This document shows positions 8,260 through 16,051 of a DNA stretch of 41,007 bases, one piece after another. The position numbers and the translations under genes are program-made. The stretch's first letter is position 1, and each line of letters opens with the position of its first letter. The notes below the pieces were generated by a model, which saw only the letters and a program-made list of their open reading frames with translations, was not told the DNA's origin and did no database searches. The stretch covers positions 1 through 41,007 of the forward strand of contig JAJPZC010000120.1 in NCBI GenBank assembly GCA_021204585.1, given 5' to 3'. This stretch comes from Clostridia bacterium (GTDB lineage Bacteria > Bacillota > Clostridia > Christensenellales > Borkfalkiaceae).

Positions 8260-10446
8260 CTACACAAGGAACAGATTTTCCCCGTCCGTGCGCTCCCGCA
8301 CTACATCATACTCCGCCCCGTTCAGCCCGTACAGCCCCGCCACGAGGGCGTCCAGCTCATCATACAGCCGCTGTATCTCATCCCCACGGGACGCAGAGCA
8401 TATCCTGTCCGCAAGAATCTCAACATCTCTCTGTGTGCATCCATCTGCATATGGTATGGGTATTTGCTCTATATGAGACCTGAGAACCTTGATGGAATTG
8501 TACTGCTTGCGGAACCAGAACTGAGCCACCCTGGAGTTTAAAACGGCCATTACGTACTTGCAACTGAGGCCCGGAAGCTTTGGAATAAGTATGTTGCAGC
8601 TGTTCAAAGACAGTGTGCCCTGATCGTCATATGCAAATACAAGCTGGCTGCATATGAACCGGTACAAAAGCTTCTCCGGGGCCCTGTAACACTCCTCCGG
8701 AGCAACCTGCTGGAACCTTTCCGGGGTGAAAGCAATGTACCTTCCGGAGGGCATGAAACGGAACTTTCTGAGGTCTGAACCTCTGAGCACCATCTCATTT
8801 GAGTCAGTCTTAACCGAGGACACGTATCCCTTGTTATTGCCTGTAACGATGCCCAGGGCAAAGGTTGCGTTATCCTTCAGATACCAGACGTCTGACAAGC
8901 TTCCAAGCTTGCGCAGGACGGCATATTCCTCTTCAGTGATGTTGAGATTGAAGCATTCCGGCGAGATGCCTCGCCCTGCACAAACAATTGTTTGTACACC
9001 GCTCCAAGACACCTTCGCGCTGCAAAGGTACTCCCCCGTCTCTGTGTTTTTGTGGGTGCCGCACGCAGTGCGCTCCAGGGTCATGACCACACAGGGGCAC
9101 TGAACTCCGCTAAACACGTTGCCCATGTACCGGATGCTCCGTATCTCTGCCATGTCCAGGATAACCTGTCTGACCTCCTGATGGGATCGCACGTTAAGCA
9201 CTGCCTCCGGAACGACAAAAGACATGACGCCGCCGGGTTTCAATGAGGACAGTGCTTTTTCTATGAACACATCATATGACTCCGTCCTGGAGCCGCATGC
9301 TGACCTATACATGCCGTCCAGCACAACCGTCTCCACTTTGTCAAAGGCATACCCCCACGGAGGATTGCCTATTACGCACTCGAAGCCGCATGAATCATAC
9401 TCCGTAAGATAATCTGATACTGTCATGTTCCTGTAAAGGATGTCTGTATCCTTCAACCCATACTTCAATGCAAGATTGATCCGGGCCACCATGACACTGA
9501 CAGCATCCACATCATTGCCGTACACGTTTTCAATACGTACGCAGTCCGGCAGGCGCAGCAGGAAGTTGCCCGTGCCACAGCACGGATCCAGTATTCTGCC
9601 CTGCAGCATGCCCTCTTTCATGAGGTCTGAGACCATAACATCCACAACCTCAGCAGGGGTGTAATAAGCCCCTGCTGCCTTGCGGTCTCTTGCGTTCAGG
9701 CATGAGATGTACAAGAGACCCAGCACATCATTGCACCCTTCCGGCGCATACGGTATCTCATAAAGCTCCGGGTGCCTGGAGATGTAATCCCCTGCGTGGA
9801 TGCCCTCCAGGAGATCCAATACCAGACTAGCACAGGGAAGGCCACTGCCGTCTCTGTCTGCGAGGAAATCTCCTAGGGACATTGCCATGCCGTGCTCTGC
9901 AGAAAGCATCTGGACAGCTGCAGATGCCAGAACTGTGCGTATGAGCCCGTCTGTTATCTCTATATGGCTGCCTTCTATGTATGCCAGAGTGGCTGTTACG
10001 GAGGCAACGCCGTCACAGCCGGAGTCCAGGTATAAGCTGTATATGCCGTTGCCGGATACGTACTTCTTGTTGCGCCGGCTCTTCAAGGCATTGTTTGACC
10101 CGCTCTCAAGCTCAGCTTTAAGCTTCATAATGTATGACGCATCAAACTCAGGTGATCTGCCGCTTCCATCTGACGGAACCAGTTTGCCAAGCTTAAGCCA
10201 GTTGCGGCCTGTTGCTGCGGATACACCAAGCTCATGACATACATCATTCAGAGACAGCATCTGTCTGGTTCTTGAAGGCATGAAAAGTCTGGCGACCGGC
10301 TTAGGGGCATTCCCCGGGATGATCCATCTGCCTCCTACTCTTTGCGCTCCTTCTATTCGTGCAGCCTCACACAGCTGCTGAATTATGCGTACAGACATTC
10401 CGAACTTGTCAGAGGCTTCTTTGACGGTCATATACTTTACTGGCAT
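8260..10446 (-). CDS. Orphan N6-adenine DNA methyltransferase (Eco57I/TaqI-like) with N-terminal HTH/excisionase-like segments
   Basis: Motif I DPCCGTGNFLL, motif IV NPPWGY; N-terminus MTVKEASDKFGMSVRIIQQLCEAARIEGAQRVGGRWIIP and a second HTH-like LSLNDVCHELGVSAATGRNWLKLGKLVPS; C-terminal FRKQYNSIKVLRSHIEQIPIP resembles a TaqI-type specificity region. ATG at 10446 preceded by GAGG. Confidence 0.85.
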   Translation of the reverse strand: MPVKYMTVKEASDKFGMSVRIIQQLCEAARIEGAQRVGGRWIIPGNAPKPVARLFMPSRTRQMLSLNDVCHELGVSAATGRNWLKLGKLVPSDGSGRSPEFDASYIMKLKAELESGSNNALKSRRNKKYVSGNGIYSLYLDSGCDGVASVTATLAYIEGSHIEITDGLIRTVLASAAVQMLSAEHGMAMSLGDFLADRDGSGLPCASLVLDLLEGIHAGDYISRHPELYEIPYAPEGCNDVLGLLYISCLNARDRKAAGAYYTPAEVVDVMVSDLMKEGMLQGRILDPCCGTGNFLLRLPDCVRIENVYGNDVDAVSVMVARINLALKYGLKDTDILYRNMTVSDYLTEYDSCGFECVIGNPPWGYAFDKVETVVLDGMYRSACGSRTESYDVFIEKALSSLKPGGVMSFVVPEAVLNVRSHQEVRQVILDMAEIRSIRYMGNVFSGVQCPCVVMTLERTACGTHKNTETGEYLCSAKVSWSGVQTIVCAGRGISPECFNLNITEEEYAVLRKLGSLSDVWYLKDNATFALGIVTGNNKGYVSSVKTDSNEMVLRGSDLRKFRFMPSGRYIAFTPERFQQVAPEECYRAPEKLLYRFICSQLVFAYDDQGTLSLNSCNILIPKLPGLSCKYVMAVLNSRVAQFWFRKQYNSIKVLRSHIEQIPIPYADGCTQRDVEILADRICSASRGDEIQRLYDELDALVAGLYGLNGAEYDVVRERTDGENLFLV

Positions 10447-10468
10447 GGCAACCTCAATGCTGAGAACT

Positions 10469-10512
10469 ACATTAATGTACTCATTGTAGGACATTAATGA
10501 TAGGATAGTCAA
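10469..10512 (-). promoter_or_regulatory. Methyltransferase promoter with paired palindromic operator-like sites
   Basis: Minus strand TTGACT-18 nt-TACAAT; ACATTAATGT at 10469-10478 and ACATTAATGA at 10491-10500 flank the -10 (10483-10488). Confidence 0.55.
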
Positions 10513-10940
10513 CTAGAAATTCCAAGCTAAAACAGCAGATTCATGGCATGCCATACAGGGCGCCGGAAAGCTGCACCTGACCCATTAAACTCCCGCATGT
10601 TAAAAATCACTGCACCTGTGTTCAGCCGAGTATGCAGGGGAAAATTCCAACCGCAAGACAATTTGAACCGGTTTGATCAATGATTACAGCATATGCGCCG
10701 GGTTATTGGAATCCGGGCCGCAATATGCCACATCCTCACCAAGGGACGGCACACCTGTAATGGCATGAAGCAGAAATGCGTATATCAAGGGGGTATCTGT
10801 GATGCAGATTGCAGTTACGTACAGCGATATTGCACTATGTGTAAAAAATTTCACAAAACTTTAGCCGGGCTTACGATTTTTTAGTTTTGGAGCCGGACTA
10901 TGGTTGAAAAAATGCAATTCTGAACATATATGAAGGGATT

Positions 10941-10966
10941 TTTTGTCATAAGATTTTATGACAAAA
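10941..10966. repeat. Perfect 11-bp inverted repeat, 4-nt loop
   Basis: TTTTGTCATAA-GATT-TTATGACAAAA; a palindrome ACAAATTTGT follows at 10971-10980. Confidence 0.8.
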
Positions 10967-11043
10967 TGTGACAAATTTGTGGATTTCGTGAAAAATTGCC
11001 TCACATGCGCGCGCCATATTAGAAAATTCTTCCAAATTTTAGG

Positions 11044-11072
11044 TAGACAAGATTTTGTTTCTCGGTTATAAT
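11044..11072 (+). promoter_or_regulatory. Sigma70-type promoter of the ABC/YwaF-like operon
   Basis: TAGACA-17 nt-TATAAT, about 150 nt upstream of the start codon at 11224. Confidence 0.6.
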
Positions 11073-11223
11073 GAGCGGGTTGAACGCTTTTGTTGCATAA
11101 GCGGCACTGTATGTGCCTGTGTCGGAAATAAGCAGGCATGTGAGAGAGCCAAGGGCCTTGAGAGAGCAGGCCTCAAGGGTTCAGCAGATCCTTTTAGAGT
11201 GTGTGCTAGATTAGGAGACTGGA

Positions 11224-13533
11224 ATGAGTTACCTGGTATGCTTCGGCACGGCGGCCGTGATCATTGCATTGTATGTTGTGTTCCGGCGCTGGGTTGAAAA
11301 ACATATAAGCATAGTCCTGAAAGTACTTTCGGGACTTCTTTGCGTTGTGTTTTTCATCAGGTACTTCGGCTCCAAGGGATCTCTCCTTGCAGATGTGGTG
11401 GCGGTAGGGACCAATAATCCGTTCGAGTCAGGGTTCGTGTGCGCCATGGCCTCCATCTGCGTATGGCTGGAGATTGCGTCCATTACAGTGACGGAGATAT
11501 TCCCGTACTTTGAGCACCGGCCCTTGATGCACAACCTTTCAAAGACTTTCTGCCTCGTGTCGGCCGTGCTCAACATGGTGTTCCTGCGCTGGACAGCGTA
11601 TACGTTCACGGGTTCGTACGGGCTGGATTATGTTTCTGCCTTCATGGCCATTGAGGTGGCAATCATATTCTGCATGTCGCTCCATACGCTGTGGGCGGAC
11701 AAGAGCTTCTGGGTTGCGAAGGGCCAGCTGAAGGACTTCCTGGTGTTCCTGCCGGTGGTCCTTGTTGTGGCGCTTCCCCCCTACACCCTCCAGTCTTTGT
11801 TCGGCAACATGGGCTACTACTATACGACAAGCCTTGCATCATACCACCGCATGTACCTGTACATTGCGGTTCTGGTGTTTGTCGGAATGTACATGCTGCT
11901 AAGGCGTCATGACAGGGAGTTCGTCAGGATGGTGCTCCTGTTTATGTCGCTGGCGGCGCTTGTATCCTTCCTGTATGACTATGACTTCTCAAGGTTTGCG
12001 GAGCCCTCAATGTGGCCGCTGCACCTGTGCTGCGCAGTTCTGTTTGTGCTGCCCGTGGTGTTTATGTTCCGCATCAACTGGCTGTACTACTTCACGCTGT
12101 TTATAGGGGTTGCGGGCGCAGTGTTTGCCATGTTCGTTCCGAACACCGCAACGGAGCTTGGAGCTTTGTCCCCTGACGTGATGAGGTTCTGGATAAACCA
12201 CATCGCAGTATTTGCGCTTCCAATCCTTGCCGTCTTCTGCGGCGTGTACGAACGTCCGAAGGTGAAGGATTTCTTATATTCGCTGATAGTGTACGCAGCG
12301 TACTTCCTGGTCATAAACTTCGTGAACGCATGGTTTACGGCACTGTATGACACCAGCGTGGACTTCTTCTTCACGAACGGCACGGTTATAATGTCCGTTC
12401 TGGGCGCAGAGAGCCTGAAGAACATTGTATGGGTTGTCCACCTTGGAAACCTGGAGCTCACTTTCATGTACGCATACCAGCTCATATTCCTGTTTGCGTA
12501 TGCGGCGCTGTGCGCAATATGGTGGGCCGTCCTCATATGGATCTTTCATGCGCAGGACATATACCTTGCGTCGGAGGACAGATACAGGGAGATTAAAGTT
12601 GAAGAGTACGCTCTGTGCCAAAAGTACGGCCAGAAGCGCCCGGGAGACTGTATGAACGAAGAGACAAAAGACAAACTGGTTATAAGAGACTTTTCCAAGC
12701 GGTACGGCCGCAACACATTCTACTCCACGCATGACATCAACATAGAGGTTCCTGCGGGAGAGATATGCGGCTTCCTCGGAGCCAACGGAGCGGGCAAGAG
12801 CACAACCATAAAGTGCGTCGTAGGCATCCAGCCCCCCACTGCCGGCACCATAGAGATAAACGGCTATGACATAGAAAAGCAGCCTGCGGAGGCCAAGGCC
12901 CAGATAGGCTACGTCCCGGATCACTACGCTTTGTATGAGAACCTCACCGGCCGCGAGTACATAAACTACGTAGCAGACCTGTACGGCATCTCAAAGGCAG
13001 AAAGGGACGCCAGGCTGGATGACCTTCTGGACAAACTCACCATGAAGGACGCAATAGACGCCAGGATCTCATCATACTCCCACGGCATGAAGCAGAAGGT
13101 TGCCATAATGTCCGCCCTCGTCCACAACCCCAAGCTGTGGATACTGGATGAGCCCCTCACAGGCCTTGATCCCAACTCCGTGTACGAGATCAAGGAGTGC
13201 ATGAAGGAGCATGCGCACAAAGATGGCAACATAGTCTTCTTCTCCACGCACCTTCTGGACGTTGCGGAGACGGTCTGCGACAGAGTCCTTATAATAAAGC
13301 ACGGCCACATCATAGCAGAGGTTCGGGTGGCAGACCTCAAGGCCCGCGGCGAGACGCTGGAGCAGTTCTACCTTCAGGTCATCGGCGAACACAACGAGGG
13401 CCACTCCCCTTACCCGGACGAAGACAGCACCAGGAAAAATACCTCTCATCCCGGCGGCCTGTTCTTCAACCGTCCCAGAAAGTCCAAGCAGGAAGAGAAG
13501 CCTGCAGAGGCCAAGGACGCAGCAGAGAACTAG
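11224..13533 (+). CDS. Multi-TM (YwaF/TMEM164-like) domain fused to ABC transporter ATPase domain
   Basis: About 470 residues of hydrophobic TM segments including SMWPLHLCCAVLFVLPVVFMF and FWINHIAVFALPILAVFCGVYERP, then a complete ABC ATPase: GFLGANGAGKSTTIK (Walker A), YSHGMKQKVAI (signature), LWILDEPLTGLDP (Walker B), FFSTHLLD (H-loop). No interrupting stop. Confidence 0.88.
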   Translation: MSYLVCFGTAAVIIALYVVFRRWVEKHISIVLKVLSGLLCVVFFIRYFGSKGSLLADVVAVGTNNPFESGFVCAMASICVWLEIASITVTEIFPYFEHRPLMHNLSKTFCLVSAVLNMVFLRWTAYTFTGSYGLDYVSAFMAIEVAIIFCMSLHTLWADKSFWVAKGQLKDFLVFLPVVLVVALPPYTLQSLFGNMGYYYTTSLASYHRMYLYIAVLVFVGMYMLLRRHDREFVRMVLLFMSLAALVSFLYDYDFSRFAEPSMWPLHLCCAVLFVLPVVFMFRINWLYYFTLFIGVAGAVFAMFVPNTATELGALSPDVMRFWINHIAVFALPILAVFCGVYERPKVKDFLYSLIVYAAYFLVINFVNAWFTALYDTSVDFFFTNGTVIMSVLGAESLKNIVWVVHLGNLELTFMYAYQLIFLFAYAALCAIWWAVLIWIFHAQDIYLASEDRYREIKVEEYALCQKYGQKRPGDCMNEETKDKLVIRDFSKRYGRNTFYSTHDINIEVPAGEICGFLGANGAGKSTTIKCVVGIQPPTAGTIEINGYDIEKQPAEAKAQIGYVPDHYALYENLTGREYINYVADLYGISKAERDARLDDLLDKLTMKDAIDARISSYSHGMKQKVAIMSALVHNPKLWILDEPLTGLDPNSVYEIKECMKEHAHKDGNIVFFSTHLLDVAETVCDRVLIIKHGHIIAEVRVADLKARGETLEQFYLQVIGEHNEGHSPYPDEDSTRKNTSHPGGLFFNRPRKSKQEEKPAEAKDAAEN

Positions 13534-13585
13534 CCGGACCAATTGCCGGACCAATTGCCGGACCAATTGCCGGACCAATTGCCGG
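13534..13585. repeat. 12-bp tandem repeat, 4.3 copies
   Basis: (CCGGACCAATTG)x4 followed by CCGG, starting immediately after the TAG stop of the preceding CDS. Confidence 0.97.
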
Positions 13586-13785
13586 TCGGTTCATTTACAG
13601 GCGCATGCCTGGGGTCTACAGACTCGTTGGGTGCGCATAAACAAAGCATATAACGCCTTCATGGCACAATATAGAGCCGCATGCAGCGGCAATACAGAGG
13701 CCGCTTGAAGTGGCGGCACAGACAGGAACACAGCAGCAGGGCCCCTCCATGGGAGGGCACGCACACACACAGACAGAGGACAAGA

Positions 13786-15444
13786 ATGAACGAATTCCGC
13801 ACGCTGTTTCAGATGCAGCTGAAAGAAAAAATGGATATCTCATTCCTGAAGAGCCCTGGGAGGATGACATTGAAGGTCCTCCAGTTTGTGATAGAGTTCG
13901 CCGTCGTGTGTGTCGTAGCCTACGTCATACTGTACCTGTGCCAGTACTTCAACCTCTTTGCGCCCTTGGGGCATTTGCCGGTGGGAGTCATGTCCGTCGT
14001 GTTTGCGGTCATGTTCCTGTTCACAATCATAACCTGCACGGTATCCCTTTCAAAAAACCTGTTCCAGAGCAGCGACAATGCCGTGCTGTTCGCACTGCCG
14101 GCGTCATCTGAGATGCTGTTCTTCTCAAAGCTTGCGGTGTATCTCATTAGCGAGATAAAGAGGACGTACCTGTTCCTCGTGCCGGTGTTCATAGCGTATG
14201 CCATACTGGTCTCTCTGCCGTGGTATGCGTACATATGGATAATCGTGATGCTTGGCATCTTTACCCTGTTCCTCGTGCTCTTTGCAGGCCTCCTCTCCAT
14301 CCCCATCAACTATATTGTAAAATTCTTCAACCGCTTCACAGTGGCAAAGATCGTGGGCGTGGTTGTGATCCTGGGCCTTGCGGTATGGTTCATAGTCTGG
14401 ATAGTAGGCATCATACCGGACAACGTGAACCTCGTAAAGAACTGGGTCATAATAACAGAGACGCTGCGCAATGCCGTAAGCTGGTTCCAGACGCATCTGT
14501 ACATATTCTATGCCTTCACCATGTTCCTTTGCGGCAGGTATGAGGGCCTCACCATAACGTTCTGGACCACGTACTCGTGGGCGGTCCTGCTGATACTCAT
14601 CGGCTGCATCGCTGCGCTTGCCGGGTTCAACTACCTCATCTCCCACTACCTCTACAACCGCGTGGCCGTTCCGCAGTACACGGACTCAGGGGAAAAGGAG
14701 CGCAAACCGGTCAGAAACCATGCACACAAAGGATTCGCATCGTCGTGCATATATGAGTCCTTAAGGCTTATGCGCGCAGGCGGAGTCCTCGGCTCCACGC
14801 TTGCCTCAATCATAATAATACCGTGCGTAACGGTCCTTATAAACACCATATACTCCGCTATAGCCACAAGGACTTTGGGCGACTACATGATAGTAGCCTT
14901 CAACGTGATGATCGTGCTCCTTCTGGCCACGTCAAGCAACGTGTGGACGTCATCCGTATACAGCAGGGACGGAGAATCGCTGCCTCTTCGCAGCGCAATG
15001 CCTCAGAAGCCCTTCCCCATGCTCTTCTCGAGGCTCACCTACAGCTTCATAGCGACCATTCTTATGGTTGTGCCCTCCTGCGTCATCTTCATGATAATGG
15101 AAGACATGGCAACTCTGGACGGCATCCTGCTTGCCATCTTCATGCTTTTCATATGCTTCGGCCACATAATCTGGAGTGCGGAGATGGACTTCACCCATCC
15201 GAGGATTGAGGCCTTCAAGACATCCGGTGCTGCTGCCACGAACTCAAACGAGGCTAAGTCCGTTGTGCTCTCGTTTATCTTAAGCGCCGTTGCATTGGGA
15301 TTAGTCCTGTTCTTCCTCTTGGATACAAGCAAACTGCCGTATGTGCGCATTCTTGTCATTGCAGCCGTCTTCCTCGCATACAGGATAGTGACATTCTGGT
15401 TTAAATCAAGGACTATGTACGGCTTCGGGGAGGATAAAGAATGA
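13786..15444 (+). CDS. ABC-2-type membrane permease subunit
   Basis: 552 aa multi-TM protein starting MNEFRTLFQMQLKEKMDISFLKSPGRMTLKVLQFV, downstream of the ABC ATPase on the same strand; GAGG upstream of the ATG. Confidence 0.8.
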   Translation: MNEFRTLFQMQLKEKMDISFLKSPGRMTLKVLQFVIEFAVVCVVAYVILYLCQYFNLFAPLGHLPVGVMSVVFAVMFLFTIITCTVSLSKNLFQSSDNAVLFALPASSEMLFFSKLAVYLISEIKRTYLFLVPVFIAYAILVSLPWYAYIWIIVMLGIFTLFLVLFAGLLSIPINYIVKFFNRFTVAKIVGVVVILGLAVWFIVWIVGIIPDNVNLVKNWVIITETLRNAVSWFQTHLYIFYAFTMFLCGRYEGLTITFWTTYSWAVLLILIGCIAALAGFNYLISHYLYNRVAVPQYTDSGEKERKPVRNHAHKGFASSCIYESLRLMRAGGVLGSTLASIIIIPCVTVLINTIYSAIATRTLGDYMIVAFNVMIVLLLATSSNVWTSSVYSRDGESLPLRSAMPQKPFPMLFSRLTYSFIATILMVVPSCVIFMIMEDMATLDGILLAIFMLFICFGHIIWSAEMDFTHPRIEAFKTSGAAATNSNEAKSVVLSFILSAVALGLVLFFLLDTSKLPYVRILVIAAVFLAYRIVTFWFKSRTMYGFGEDKE

Positions 15445-15869
15445 AGAAGTCATCCATTTTCCTCGTCATAGTAATCTGCATAGTCTCTTTCATCGTCATA
15501 TCCTTCTTCGGCCAGGCCGTGGACAACGGACAGTTCAAGACGTACATGACCAGCATTGAGATAACCAACGACACCTACTCCATCGCTGGCGGCAGCGACT
15601 ACATAGTTGTGGACTTTGATGATGATGAAGGCTACGGCTCCGTGATCGTGACCTATGATTACACCCCTGATGATGCTTCAGACTACACCGTCCAGTTCTC
15701 CCTTTCGGACATCACATACATGGACGGAAATGCGGAGCATGCAGAAGATGCCATAACAGTCAGCGGAATGGGCGAGGTGATATTCCTGACCCGCGCAACA
15801 GTCACCCTCACCATCCAGGCAACAGACGGCGGCGGAGCCCAGGCCTCCGTACTGATCATCTGCTCATAA
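15441..15869 (+). CDS. Small membrane-anchored/secreted protein, unknown function
   Basis: N-terminal hydrophobic segment KKSSIFLVIVICIVSFIVISFFG, then acidic beta-rich ectodomain; ATGA overlap with the upstream permease stop. Confidence 0.75.
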   Translation: MKKSSIFLVIVICIVSFIVISFFGQAVDNGQFKTYMTSIEITNDTYSIAGGSDYIVVDFDDDEGYGSVIVTYDYTPDDASDYTVQFSLSDITYMDGNAEHAEDAITVSGMGEVIFLTRATVTLTIQATDGGGAQASVLIICS

Positions 15870-15888
15870 CTCCTGGCGGGCTCATTGC

Positions 15889-15924
15889 ATATCTGCAGGA
15901 CTTGGAATATCTGCAGGCCTTGCG
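15889..15924. repeat. Two tandem copies of an 18-bp near-repeat
   Basis: ATATCTGCAGGACTTGGA / ATATCTGCAGGCCTTGCG. Confidence 0.75.
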
Positions 15925-16051
15925 GCCTTACGCTCCACTGACTTTGTACTTCTGGAATTGCGCAACCTCATTGCGCATGTTCACATATAAAACACTAAAT
16001 CCACACCGGGCCAAAGCATTAGTGCTTCGGCTCTAAGGAGGCAACAATCAT

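Noticed and set aside
10693-10884. 63-aa Cys-containing ORF (CVYQGGICDADCSYVQRYCTMCKKF) and a 20-aa ORF at 10801 with an AGGGGGT SD-like sequence
   Set aside because: CxxC-like pattern is suggestive, but there is no clear start signal for the longer ORF and the shorter one is too small; not supportable without expression or conservation data.
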